Origin: Acidobacteriota bacterium
GTDB taxonomy: Bacteria; Acidobacteriota; Vicinamibacteria; Vicinamibacterales; UBA8438
NCBI GenBank assembly: GCA_009861545.1
Contig: VXME01000160.1
Location: 62,001 to 126,000 of the forward strand
DNA length: 64,000 nucleotides
Direction of reading: 5' to 3'
The notes below the pieces were generated by a model. The model did not search any database. It was not told the DNA's origin and was given only the letters and a program-made list of their open reading frames with translations. Positions 53,078-61,201 of this stretch are shown here, piece after piece (within the stretch, counting starts at the first letter, position 1; every line of letters begins with the position of its first letter). The position numbers were made by a program, and so were the translations under genes.

Positions 53078-54400
53078 TCAACGCCGGATCACGCCGTGGC
53101 GTTCGAGCACCTCCATCACGGCCTCGATGGGCAACGCCTCGCGCGTCCCCCGTCGGCTGCTCACCGTGACCGCCTTGAACAGCGAGTTGTAGATCGCCTC
53201 CTCGGTCGCTTCCACCGTCGCCTGAAAGAGGGCCGACATGTTGCCGTTCGACAGGTCCTCCACGGTCCGTACCCGGTCGTCCGGCCGCCGCCGCACGCCC
53301 GCCGCGGTCGAGAAGGCGATCGCGTAGTCGCCCGATCCGTTACCGGCGAACGACCCGGTCCGGGCCAACCCCATCACGGTGCGGCGCGCCACCCGCTCCA
53401 GGTTGCGCTCCGACAGCGGCGCGTCGGTGGCCACGACCATCATGATCGATCCCTGCGACTGGTTCTCGCTCTCGTCCCGTCCGGGATCCGGGGGAGCGCC
53501 GTCGCCGTTCCCGCCGACCTCGGCGCTGAACGCGTAGCGGCCCAGCTCCCGCCCCACCGGCGCACCCAGAATCTGCAGGATGCCGCCGAAGTTGGACTGC
53601 ACCAGCACGCCCACGGTGTAGCCGCCCAGCGACGCGGGGAGCACCCGCGAGCTCGTGCCGATCCCGCCTTTCCAGCCGAACGCCGACGTGCCGGTCCCGG
53701 CCCCGACCGCGCCCTCCTCGACCGGCCCCGCCGCCGCGCCCTCGAGCGCCGCCCGCACGTCGCCGGCGGTCACCGGCCGGCTGCGAATGTCATTGAGGCC
53801 GCCGTCGTTGGTCTCGCCGACGACGGGGTTGATGGACCGCACGCCCTGCATGTCCGGTGCGCCGAGCGCCCATCCGACCAGGGCGTCGGCCGCCTGCCAG
53901 ACGCACAACGTACAGGTCAGGAGAACGGGAGTCTCCAGCTCGCCCAGCTCGCGGACCTGGGTGACGCCGAGCAGCTTGCCGAACCCGTTGCCGGTGTGGA
54001 TCGCGGCCGGTACGCGGTCGAAGAAGACGTTGCCGCCGTGCGGACGAATCGCGGTGACGCCGGTGCGGACGCTGTCGCCCCGGACGATGGTGGCGTGGCC
54101 GACCAGGACCCCCTCCACGTCGGTGATCGCGTTGAACTCACCCGGCGGGAAGACGCCGACCTCGATGCCCAGGTCGCGCACCCGCGGGCGCGGCGGCTCC
54201 TGTCGCGCGGTCGGCTGCGCGTTCGGGGTCGACGCCGGCGCACCCGCCGGTCGTGGCATGGCCGCCTCCCGGCCCGCCGCGGCGCGCGCGACGGGAGCGG
54301 CCGCGGAGGCCGCCCCGACCGGCACGAGCGCGGCCGCAATCGGGCTGCCGGCGAGGAGCAACGCCAACGGTATCGTCGTCAACGAGAACGGCGCCGTCAT
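53078..54400 (-). CDS. Secreted P1 family (DmpA/BapA-like) aminopeptidase
   Basis: A 440-aa exported N-terminal-nucleophile peptidase. The core signature NPVVGETNDGGLNDIRSRPV and GAGTGTSAFGWKGGIGTSSR is present. The autocleavage and catalytic Ser is S318 in QGSIMMVVATDAPL, as in DmpA/BapA. These enzymes process themselves into two chains and remove N-terminal D-, L- or beta-amino acids. ATG 54400 overlaps the upstream pterin dehydratase stop (ATGA). Confidence 0.9.
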   Translation of the reverse strand: MTAPFSLTTIPLALLLAGSPIAAALVPVGAASAAAPVARAAAGREAAMPRPAGAPASTPNAQPTARQEPPRPRVRDLGIEVGVFPPGEFNAITDVEGVLVGHATIVRGDSVRTGVTAIRPHGGNVFFDRVPAAIHTGNGFGKLLGVTQVRELGELETPVLLTCTLCVWQAADALVGWALGAPDMQGVRSINPVVGETNDGGLNDIRSRPVTAGDVRAALEGAAAGPVEEGAVGAGTGTSAFGWKGGIGTSSRVLPASLGGYTVGVLVQSNFGGILQILGAPVGRELGRYAFSAEVGGNGDGAPPDPGRDESENQSQGSIMMVVATDAPLSERNLERVARRTVMGLARTGSFAGNGSGDYAIAFSTAAGVRRRPDDRVRTVEDLSNGNMSALFQATVEATEEAIYNSLFKAVTVSSRRGTREALPIEAVMEVLERHGVIRR

Positions 54401-54726
54401 CGCAACGCGTCCGCCTTCGCCGCGAAGACGAAATCGCTCTCCGTCAGGCCGTCGATCTTGTGGGTCCAGATCGTGACCTTGACCCGCCCCCAGGTCAGGT
54501 AGATGTCGGGGTGGTGGTCCTGCTCCTCCGCCATCTCGCCGACCTTGACCGTGAAGTCGAGCGCCTGCCGGAAGTCGTCGAACTTGTAGACGTTCTCCAG
54601 GTGGTGTTGCTCGACGACGTTCCAGTCGCCGCCCAGCTTCGTCCGGAACGCCTCCAACTCCGCGCCGGTCAACGGGGGCACGCCGCCCCGGCATGGGACG
54701 CACTGCTGCTTCGCGAGTTCACTCAT
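54397..54726 (-). CDS. Pterin-4a-carbinolamine dehydratase
   Basis: A 109-aa PCD/DCoH protein with the complete active site EEQDHHPDIYLTWGRVKVTI followed by WTHKIDGLTESDF. It dehydrates 4a-hydroxytetrahydropterin to recycle pterin cofactors. No aromatic amino acid hydroxylase is in the window, so its partner is elsewhere, or it has a Moco-related or other role. The ATGA overlap couples it to the P1 peptidase gene. Confidence 0.92.
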   Translation of the reverse strand: MSELAKQQCVPCRGGVPPLTGAELEAFRTKLGGDWNVVEQHHLENVYKFDDFRQALDFTVKVGEMAEEQDHHPDIYLTWGRVKVTIWTHKIDGLTESDFVFAAKADALR

Positions 54727-54802
54727 CGCTCCTCCTCGGCCGCCCGCGCCGCGTCTTGTTCCGGTCCGCGGCGAGCGCCCGCGGGCACGGCGGCCGGCCG
54801 GA

Positions 54803-54808
54803 TATAGT
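54803..54808 (+). promoter_or_regulatory. -10 promoter element for the DUF6526 gene
   Basis: TATAGT in the context GGATATAGTGGATGG, about 65 bases upstream of ATG 54874. The same -10-centred form as other promoters in the window. Confidence 0.4.
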
Positions 54809-54873
54809 GGATGGTGGGAGCCCGTCCGACTCGTCCCCCGACGATCGACCCACACGCTCCCGGGAGATCAATC

Positions 54874-55311
54874 ATGTCCGAAAAGCGCCCCCAGAACTAC
54901 GCGAACCACGTGAAGTGGGTACCGCTGTTCCACTACGTGGCCATGCCCCTGCTGGGGATCAACCTCGTCCTGGCCCTGGTCGGGCTGCTGGACGGAATCA
55001 CGGTCGAGACCTTGAATCGCGCCGGCGTGGCTGTCGGCCTGATGTTGGCGTTGTTCTTCGCCCGCGTCAACGCGCTCAAGGCCCAGGACCGCGTCATCCG
55101 CCTCGAGGAGCGCATGCGCATGGCGCGCCTGCTGCCGGACGACCTGAAGCCGCGCATCGAGGAGGTAACGACCGCGCAGTGCGTCGCGCTGCGCTTCGCC
55201 GACGACGACGAGCTGCCGGCCCTGGTCCGCCGGGCGCTCGACGAGAAGGCCGATCAGAAGACGATCAAGCAGGCGATCGAGAACTGGAGGCCGGACTACC
55301 AGCGCGTCTGA
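54874..55311 (+). CDS. DUF6526 family membrane protein
   Basis: A 145-aa protein with two membrane helices (FHYVAMPLLGINLVLALVGL and VAVGLMLALFFARVNALKA) and a C-terminal cytoplasmic helical tail (AQDRVIRLEERMRMARLLPD, then LDEKADQKTIKQAIENW). It matches the DUF6526 pattern. Function unknown. The ribosome site GGGAGA is eight to ten bases before the ATG. Confidence 0.8.
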   Translation: MSEKRPQNYANHVKWVPLFHYVAMPLLGINLVLALVGLLDGITVETLNRAGVAVGLMLALFFARVNALKAQDRVIRLEERMRMARLLPDDLKPRIEEVTTAQCVALRFADDDELPALVRRALDEKADQKTIKQAIENWRPDYQRV

Positions 55312-55384
55312 CCGGCGTTGCCGTCCGCGACCCGCCCCCGGGGGCCGTGCGCGCTCCCCGGGGCACATCGTCGAGCGCCGTCCA

Positions 55385-56203
55385 TCACGACCGGTCCTTC
55401 GCAGCCGCGACGGCGGCATCCCATGCCTCCGCCATCCGGCTCGACGTCAGCCAGAGCCCACCGTCCACCACCAGGGTGACGCCGCTGACGAACGACGCGA
55501 GGTCCGAGCAGAGGTAGAGCGCCGCCTTCGAGACGTCGTCGATGGCGCCGAGGCGGCGTAGCGGGGTCATCTCGACGACGCGGTCCTTCGCCGGCCCGAC
55601 GAGCAGTCTGCGCACTCCCTCGGTGTCGGCGATCGGCCCCGGCGCGATGCCGTTCACCCGGATACCGTACTCGCCCCACTCAACGGCGAGCACGCGGGTC
55701 AGGGCGTCGACGCCCGCCTTGGCCGCCGACACGTGCAACTGCGCCGCCGTCCCGAAGTAGTGCAGCGTGGCGCTGATGTTCAGCACGACCCCGCCCTGCT
55801 TCTTCAGGTGCGGCAGCGCCGCCCGGCACACGTGGAACGTCCCCTTGAGGTCGATGTCCACCACCGCCCCGAACGCGTTGGGCGACAGGTCCTCGGCCCG
55901 GCAGAGGAAGTTGCCGGCGGCGCCGTTGACCAGGATGTCGAGCCGCCCGAACGCGTCGACCGTCTGCGCGACCGCGGCGTCGACCGCGGCCGGATCCCGG
56001 ACGTCGCCCGCGACCGCCAGCGCCCGGACCCCGAGCGCCTCGAGCTCGCGGCGGGTGGGCTCCAGGTGCTCCGCCCGGCGGCTGGTGATCGCCACGTCGC
56101 AGCCGTGCGCGGCCAGCGCCAGCGACAGGCCGCGGCAGATGCCGGTGCCGCCGCCGGTCACCAGCGCCGCCTTGCCTTGCAACAGATCCGGTTGAAAGCT
56201 CAT
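55385..56203 (-). CDS. SDR oxidoreductase, 2,4-dienoyl-CoA-reductase-like
   Basis: A 272-aa short-chain dehydrogenase with the cofactor motif TGGGTGICRGLSLAL (about 16-30). The core VVLNISATLHYFGTAAQLHV then SAAKAGVDALTRVLAVEWGE resembles peroxisomal 2,4-dienoyl-CoA reductases, in which the usual catalytic Tyr is replaced. IRVNGIAPGPIADTEGVRRL is highly conserved in that group. It probably uses NADPH to reduce dienoyl-CoA during unsaturated fatty acid breakdown. ATG 56203 fits the family start. Confidence 0.87.
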   Translation of the reverse strand: MSFQPDLLQGKAALVTGGGTGICRGLSLALAAHGCDVAITSRRAEHLEPTRRELEALGVRALAVAGDVRDPAAVDAAVAQTVDAFGRLDILVNGAAGNFLCRAEDLSPNAFGAVVDIDLKGTFHVCRAALPHLKKQGGVVLNISATLHYFGTAAQLHVSAAKAGVDALTRVLAVEWGEYGIRVNGIAPGPIADTEGVRRLLVGPAKDRVVEMTPLRRLGAIDDVSKAALYLCSDLASFVSGVTLVVDGGLWLTSSRMAEAWDAAVAAAKDRS

Positions 56204-56217
56204 CGAGAAACCATACA

Positions 56218-57165
56218 ATGCGCGGATTGTCGGTACTGACCGTCCTCACCAACGCCTTTCCCCTCTGGCTGCTCCTCGCCAGCGGCATCGCCCTGGTCCG
56301 GCCCGAGCTGTTCACCTGGTTCAGCGGGCCGTTCATCACCGTCGGCCTGGGCGTCATCATGCTGAGCATGGGCATGACGGTCGGTTTCGAGGACTTCCGG
56401 CACATCGCCCGCGAACGCACCAGCGTCCTGCCCGGTGTCGCGCTGCAATACACGGTGATGCCGCTGCTCGGTTGGAGCATCGGCTGGCTGCTCGACCTGC
56501 CGACGCCGTTCGCCGTCGGCCTCATCCTGGTCTCGTGCTGCCCCGGAGGCACCGCCTCGAACGTCATTGCGTTCCTGGCCCGCGCCGACGTCGCTCTTTC
56601 GGTAACCATGACGACCGCCTCGACGCTGCTGGCGGTGCTGATGACCCCGACGCTGACCGCGCTGCTCGCCGGCAGCCGGATCGACGTACCGGCGGGGGGC
56701 CTGCTGCTGGACACCGTGCAGGTGGTCGTCCTGCCGGTCGTGGCCGGCGCCGTGCTCAAGGCGCGCTTTCCCGTCGCCTGCCGCCGCGTGCTGCCGGTGG
56801 CGCCGCTGGTGGCGGTGGTCGCCATCGTGCTGATTGCCGCCTCGGTCATCGGCGGCGGGCGTGAGCAGGTCATCGAGGCGGGCGCCCGCCTGCTGCTCGC
56901 CGTGCTCTTCCTGCACGCCGGCGGGTTCGTGCTCGGCTACGGCGCCGCCCGCCTGTGGACGGGCCGCGAGCAGGCGGCGCGCACCGCGGCGATCGAAGTG
57001 GGGATGCAGAACTCCGGGCTCGGTGTCGTCCTGGCGCGGCAGAATTTCGCGAATCCGCTGGTGGCCATCCCGAGTGCGATGTCCGCGGTGATGCACTCGG
57101 TCGTCGGCAGCATCGCCGCCGCGATCTGGCGGATGACGACGACGGAGCGTGCACCCCGGGAATGA
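56218..57165 (+). CDS. Bile acid:sodium symporter (BASS) family transporter
   Basis: A 315-aa ten-helix transporter. Signatures are GLGVIMLSMGMTVGFEDFRH, GLILVSCCPGGTASNVIAFL then ARADVALSVTMTTASTLLAV, and the late AAIEVGMQNSGLGVVLA, which include the residues that form the sodium sites. The substrate could be a keto acid, pantoate-like or steroid-like anion; bile acids are unlikely. Its ATG lies only 14 bases from the divergent SDR ATG, so the two promoters must overlap the opposite genes. Confidence 0.9.
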   Translation: MRGLSVLTVLTNAFPLWLLLASGIALVRPELFTWFSGPFITVGLGVIMLSMGMTVGFEDFRHIARERTSVLPGVALQYTVMPLLGWSIGWLLDLPTPFAVGLILVSCCPGGTASNVIAFLARADVALSVTMTTASTLLAVLMTPTLTALLAGSRIDVPAGGLLLDTVQVVVLPVVAGAVLKARFPVACRRVLPVAPLVAVVAIVLIAASVIGGGREQVIEAGARLLLAVLFLHAGGFVLGYGAARLWTGREQAARTAAIEVGMQNSGLGVVLARQNFANPLVAIPSAMSAVMHSVVGSIAAAIWRMTTTERAPRE

Positions 57166-57215
57166 GATTCCGCGCGACGGCCGGACAAGACGATCCCCAA
57201 GGAGGGATGACGGCG

Positions 57216-57632
57216 ATGAAGAGGATCCTCATGGTTGCGGCGTGCGTTCTCGTCCTGCTGTCCACGGCATCGCCCGCGGCGGCGCAGTCGCGCAAGACGA
57301 CCGGAATCGTGTCCCTCCTGGCGGGGGCGGGTCTCGTGATCGCGGCGTTCGACTACGAGACCGACATCTGCCCGGAGGGCTACAGCAAACACACGTATCA
57401 GCACCAGCCGACGCAATGCGTCTTCGTCAGCCCGGACTGGCCGTTCGACACGGACGTCCGCGATGCGACGACCGACGCCACGTTCACGCGCCCCAAGCTG
57501 GCCTGGGCCGGCATCGGCGCGGTCGGCCTCGGGGCGGTGCTCCTGACGCTGCCGGACAACCGCGTGACGCGGGATCTCGACGTGCAGGTGTCGCCGGAGC
57601 GCGTGGCGGTGCGGCGGAAGTTCGGGTGGTAG
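57216..57632 (+). CDS. Secreted hypothetical protein with a membrane helix (138 aa)
   Basis: Signal peptide (MKRILMVAACVLVLLSTASP), then SLLAGAGLVIAAFDYETDIC and a second hydrophobic segment LAWAGIGAVGLGAVLLTL. Two Cys (C-PEGYSKH...C-VFVSPDW) may form a disulfide. The C-terminus (LDVQVSPERVAVRRKFGW) ends in an aromatic. The family is unrecognised. ATG 57216 is preferred over 57207, since GGAGGG is nine bases upstream of the former. Confidence 0.65.
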   Translation: MKRILMVAACVLVLLSTASPAAAQSRKTTGIVSLLAGAGLVIAAFDYETDICPEGYSKHTYQHQPTQCVFVSPDWPFDTDVRDATTDATFTRPKLAWAGIGAVGLGAVLLTLPDNRVTRDLDVQVSPERVAVRRKFGW

Positions 57633-57660
57633 GCGAGCGCCGGACGACGCCGCTCTCCGG

Positions 57661-58260
57661 TCAACCGACGGCGCGGGTCACCAGGGCCCGCAGCTCCGGC
57701 GCGAGGTCGAGGTCGAGCGCGGCCGCCCGTCCCCGTTCCGACATCTTCCGCCACGTCTTCCGCAGAATCCCGACGACCTTCTCGTCCTCGTGCTGCGCCG
57801 CGAAGGGCGCGAGGTAGTGGCGTAGGAAGACGAGACAGACGACGTCCTCGAGGAGCTGCACCTCGGGATCGGCCTTCAGCCGCTCCTTGCGGAGCAGCGC
57901 CCGAACGCGCCCGACGGCGGCCTCCTCGTAGCCGATCTCGCGCAGGATGCCGCCCGCGGTCTCGGCGTGGAAACCACCCAGATCGGTCCGCCAGCGGCGG
58001 TAGCCGTCGCGCCCCTGCGGGTAGCTGTCGCGGGAAACGGTCCAGCGCCTGATGTGCTGGCAGCGCGCCGCCAGGCGGACGACCTCGGAAGCGTCCGGCG
58101 CGAAGCGCTCCAGCGCATCGGACATCCGCTGCGCGTAGAGCAGCTCCTTCGGATGGGAAACGCCGTCCACCGTTTCGACGTTGGGATCCTCGGCGTTCGC
58201 GCGGTCGAAGCACGCAACGGCTTCGCGGAAGCGCTCCGACGGCTCGAATACCCGGCTCAT
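57661..58260 (-). CDS. DUF4202 protein
   Basis: A 199-aa helical DUF4202 protein. The blocks VRLAARCQHIRRWTVSRDSY and DPEVQLLEDVVCLVFLRHYL are conserved, with His/Asp/Glu positions resembling an HD-like fold. DUF4202 is repeatedly found beside ATP sulfurylase genes; here it follows the SAT/APS kinase gene by 22 bases. The role in sulfur assimilation is inferred from that context. Confidence 0.87.
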   Translation of the reverse strand: MSRVFEPSERFREAVACFDRANAEDPNVETVDGVSHPKELLYAQRMSDALERFAPDASEVVRLAARCQHIRRWTVSRDSYPQGRDGYRRWRTDLGGFHAETAGGILREIGYEEAAVGRVRALLRKERLKADPEVQLLEDVVCLVFLRHYLAPFAAQHEDEKVVGILRKTWRKMSERGRAAALDLDLAPELRALVTRAVG

Positions 58261-58282
58261 CGCACGTGGCTCCTCGCCGGCT

Positions 58283-60007
58283 TCAATCCGCCGCGCCGAC
58301 GTAACCCGCCTTCTCCAGGTGCAGGATGATCCGCTGCGCCGCCTCGTCGGGCGTCAGCGCGGTGGTGTCGATCGCCAGCTCGGCGTCCGCCGGCGCCTCG
58401 TAGGGATCGGATATCCCGGTGAACTCCTTGATGATGCCGGCCCGCGCCTTGGCGTACAGGCCCTTGCGGTCGCGCTGCTCGCACACGTCGAGCGGCGTGT
58501 CGACGTGCACCAGCACGAAGCCGCCGGCCGGCTCGATCATCGCGCGCACATCCTTGCGCACCGCGTCGTACGGCGCGATGGGAGCGCAGACGGCAATGCC
58601 GCCGTTCCTGGTGATCTCCGACGCCACGTAGCCGATGCGCCGGATGTTGATGTCGCGGTGCTCTTTCGAGAAGCCCAGCTCGCTCGACAGGTTCTTCCGC
58701 ACCAGATCGCCGTCGAGCAGCGTCACCGGCCGCCCGCCGAACTCCAGGAACTTGACCAGGAGCGCATTGGCGATGGTCGATTTCCCCGATCCCGACAACC
58801 CGGTGAAGAAGACCGTGAACCCCTGCCGCTCCCGCGGCGGGTGGCTGCGCCGCAACTCCTGGGCGACCTCGGGGAAGGTGAACCAGGACGGGATGTCCTT
58901 CCCGCCGGCGAGACGCTGCCGCAGCTCGGTGCCCGAGAGGTTCAGGGTGCGCGTCCCCTCCGGAACCTCGTCGACCGGCATGTACGAATCGCGGTCCTCG
59001 ACGTAGACCATCATCCTGAACGGGACCATCGTCACCCCGAGCTCGGCCTCGTGCTCTCGCAGCAGTTCCTGTGCGTCGTACGGGCCGTAGAACGGATTGC
59101 CCGCCGAGTCGCTGCCCGGGCCGGCGTGGTCGCGCCCGACGATGAGGTGGGAACAGCCGTGGTTCTTGCGGATGATCGCGTGCCAGACCGCCTCGCGCGG
59201 ACCGCCCATGCGCATCGCCAGCGGCAGCAACGACAGCAGCGCCGTCCTGGACGGATAGCGCTGCAGCAACGCCTGGTAGCACCGCACGCGCGTGTAGTGA
59301 TCCACGTCACCGGGCTTGGTCAGGCCGACCACCGGGTGGATCAGCAGGCTCGCCTCGACCTCCTTGGCCGCCCGCAGGGTCAGCTCCTGGTGCGCCCGGT
59401 GCATCGGGTTGCGCGTCTGGAAGGCGACCACCCTGGTCCAGCCCAGCTTGGCGAACTCCGCGCGCAGCTCGGCCGGGGTATGGCGCAGCAGGCGGTAGTC
59501 GTAGTGGGTGACCGGCTGCACGGCGGTCACCCGGCCGCCGAGGCAGCAGGGCTGCGTCCGGTCGAGCAGGTGGGCCACGCCCGGATGTTCGGCGTTGGTC
59601 GTGCCGAAGACCGCCGCCGCCTCCGCGGGCCGATCCGGCTGCCAGATGTCCTCGACGTCGAGGACGGCCAGCATGACGCCCTCTTCGTCGCGCAACGCCA
59701 GGCGCGCTCCGGGCGACAGCGACGACGCCAGCGATTCCGGAACGTCGAGCGTGATCGGTACCGGCCACAGGGTCCCGTCGTCGAGGCGCATCTGCGCGCA
59801 CACGCGGTCGTAGTCGCGCTGCCGCAGAAACCCGTGGAGCGGGGAGAACCCGCCGCTGACGAGCAGCTCCAGGTCGCACAGTTGGCGCGGGGAGAGATCG
59901 AGAGACGGCCAGTCGCGTGATTCCGCCTTCAGCTCGGCGCACCGATCCTCGCTGGCGAAGAGGTTGACGAGTGCCCCGCCGTGCGGGGCGATCAGATGGT
60001 CGGACAA
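58283..60007 (-). CDS. Bifunctional sulfate adenylyltransferase / APS kinase
   Basis: A 574-aa fusion enzyme that converts sulfate plus ATP to APS and then to PAPS. The ATP-sulfurylase part has QTRNPMHRAH (197-206) and IVGRDHAGPG (289-298). The C-terminal APS kinase has P-loop GLSGSGKST (403-411), LLDGDLVRKNLSSELGFSKE and ISDPYEAP. The start TTG 60007 is chosen because homologues begin at the equivalent of SDHLIAPHGG; an in-frame ATG at 60094 would add 29 residues of unlike composition. It is divergent from the cys operon and co-transcribed with DUF4202. Confidence 0.92.
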   Translation of the reverse strand: MSDHLIAPHGGALVNLFASEDRCAELKAESRDWPSLDLSPRQLCDLELLVSGGFSPLHGFLRQRDYDRVCAQMRLDDGTLWPVPITLDVPESLASSLSPGARLALRDEEGVMLAVLDVEDIWQPDRPAEAAAVFGTTNAEHPGVAHLLDRTQPCCLGGRVTAVQPVTHYDYRLLRHTPAELRAEFAKLGWTRVVAFQTRNPMHRAHQELTLRAAKEVEASLLIHPVVGLTKPGDVDHYTRVRCYQALLQRYPSRTALLSLLPLAMRMGGPREAVWHAIIRKNHGCSHLIVGRDHAGPGSDSAGNPFYGPYDAQELLREHEAELGVTMVPFRMMVYVEDRDSYMPVDEVPEGTRTLNLSGTELRQRLAGGKDIPSWFTFPEVAQELRRSHPPRERQGFTVFFTGLSGSGKSTIANALLVKFLEFGGRPVTLLDGDLVRKNLSSELGFSKEHRDINIRRIGYVASEITRNGGIAVCAPIAPYDAVRKDVRAMIEPAGGFVLVHVDTPLDVCEQRDRKGLYAKARAGIIKEFTGISDPYEAPADAELAIDTTALTPDEAAQRIILHLEKAGYVGAAD

Positions 60008-60109
60008 GACGAGTGCTTCCTCTCTACTGGCAGGTTTGCGAACGTAGCGAACCTCGTACCCTAGCACGCGACTGCGGTCCTCTCCCGCGCGCATGGTATC
60101 GAGCGTCGC

Positions 60110-60132
60110 CCCGCGATCACCCCGATCGCGGG
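60110..60132. promoter_or_regulatory. Perfect inverted repeat in the divergent sulfur-gene spacer
   Basis: Arms CCCGCGATC and GATCGCGGG (nine bases, five-base loop). It lies between the SAT/APS-kinase gene and the rightward promoter (TTGACG at 60162, TAAAAT at 60187). It could be an operator controlling both directions or a hairpin in the leftward 5' leader. Confidence 0.45.
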
Positions 60133-60161
60133 AGCCTGGGCGAACCTTGTCCGCCACTCCC

Positions 60162-60192
60162 TTGACGGTCGACCACCCCGGCAGGCTAAAAT
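60162..60192 (+). promoter_or_regulatory. Promoter of the cys operon
   Basis: A -35-like TTGACG (60162-60167) and a -10-like TAAAAT (60187-60192) with a 19-base spacer. The expected start near 60199 lies just upstream of the leader-peptide ATG at 60212. Confidence 0.5.
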
Positions 60193-60211
60193 GGCGAGCG
60201 TACGCACCGCG

Positions 60212-60316
60212 ATGACGATCCCGACGAACGTCTGCGCCTGTTGTTGCTGTTGTACGGGGACCCGAGGGCTCCCCCGCGCCGACGGTCGTACCGCGTTGCA
60301 CGCCTACGTAGACTGA
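60212..60316 (+). CDS. Cysteine-rich leader peptide of a transcription attenuator (34 aa)
   Basis: A short ORF in the 5' leader of the cys operon: residues 1-14 are MTIPTNVCACCCCC and the peptide ends ALHAYVD. The Cys codons lie at 60233-60253: TGC, an Ala codon, then TGT TGT TGC TGT TGT, five in a row. A GGGG...CCCC hairpin (60256-60275) immediately follows, and a strong intrinsic terminator at 60344-60376 lies downstream, all before tauE and cysH. Ribosome stalling at Cys codons when Cys-tRNA is scarce should prevent termination. Polycysteine leader ORFs with this role are known from mycobacteria; no sequence homology is claimed. No clear Shine-Dalgarno is seen, consistent with a short or leaderless start. 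Confidence 0.8.
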   Translation: MTIPTNVCACCCCCTGTRGLPRADGRTALHAYVD

Positions 60317-60343
60317 GACTAGAGCACGACGCACGACACCGAG

Positions 60344-60376
60344 GCCCGGGGGGCAAGCGCCCTCCGGGCTTTTTTT
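60344..60376 (+). terminator. Intrinsic terminator of the cysteine attenuator
   Basis: An 11-base stem (GCCCGGGGGGC with GCCCTCCGGGC, one G-U pair) with loop AAGC, followed by seven T residues (60370-60376). It lies 27 bases after the leader stop and 29 bases before the tauE start. Its 5' arm contains GGGGGG (60348-60353), which could instead pair with CTCCCCC (60269-60275) as an antiterminator. Confidence 0.85.
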
Positions 60377-60405
60377 GTGCCCTTGAATCGTGAGTGGAAC
60401 CCGAC

Positions 60406-61164
60406 GTGACCGACTTCGCCCCGACCGCCATTGGATTCGCTGCCGGCCTGCTCGTCGGCGCCACCTCGACCGGCGGCGGCGCCCTGCTGACGCCGGCGCT
60501 GATTCTGTTCGCCCGTGTGCCCCCTTCGATCGCCATCGGTTCGGATGTGTTGGTCGCCAGTGGCATGAAGCTGTTCGGCGGCGGATTCTACGCCTTGCGT
60601 CGCGAGGTGCATTGGTCGACCGTCGGACGCCTGGCCGCCGGATCGATTCCGGGTGCGCTGGTCGGGATGATGATCCTCAACCGCATGCCGCTCGACCGGT
60701 TGGAGACCTGGCTGACCCACGCGCTGGGCGTCGTGCTCGCGGCCGCCGGCGCGGCGCTCCTGCTGCGTCTGACCCTGGCCGGCCGACCACGGCCGACCGG
60801 GACGCCGGCGACGGCGGTGACGGCGGGCCTCGGCTTCGTGACCGGCGTCCTGGTGAGCATGACCAGCGTCGGCAGCGGCTCGCTGCTTCTCTGCGTGCTG
60901 GCGCTCGGGTACCCGCTGCGGGCGCGAGAGACCGTGGGAACCGATCTGGTCCATGCCCTCGCGCTCTCGGCCGTGGCGACGCTGGGCCACGCGAGCGCGG
61001 GGCGGGTAGACGTAGCGCTGGCCGGGACGGTGCTTGCCGGCGCGATACCGGGCGTGCTGACCGGGGCGCGGCTGGCGACCGGAGTCGAGGAGCGGTCGTT
61101 GCGCGCCGCCCTGGCCGTCGTGCTCGTCGCCATCGGCGTGCCGCTGGCCGTGTTTGGAATGTAG
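60406..61164 (+). CDS. tauE: TauE/SafE family sulfite/anion exporter
   Basis: A 252-aa, eight-helix TauE/SafE protein with the duplicated family motif: IGFAAGLLVGATSTGGGALL near the start and TAGLGFVTGVLVSMTSVGSG in the second half. It exports sulfite or organosulfonate-derived anions across the inner membrane, or imports sulfate-like anions in some members. GTG 60406 is preferred (GGAA about seven bases upstream); GTG 60394 would add four residues. First structural gene after the attenuator. Confidence 0.88.
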   Translation: MTDFAPTAIGFAAGLLVGATSTGGGALLTPALILFARVPPSIAIGSDVLVASGMKLFGGGFYALRREVHWSTVGRLAAGSIPGALVGMMILNRMPLDRLETWLTHALGVVLAAAGAALLLRLTLAGRPRPTGTPATAVTAGLGFVTGVLVSMTSVGSGSLLLCVLALGYPLRARETVGTDLVHALALSAVATLGHASAGRVDVALAGTVLAGAIPGVLTGARLATGVEERSLRAALAVVLVAIGVPLAVFGM

Positions 61165-61201
61165 CCGGGCTTCGCATCGCCCAAGAAGAAGGAGACGCCT
61201 C

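Noticed and set aside
60187-60406. SAM or other metabolite riboswitch before the cys operon
   Set aside because: No recognisable SAM-type aptamer core is visible; the Cys-codon ORF plus terminator explains the leader better.
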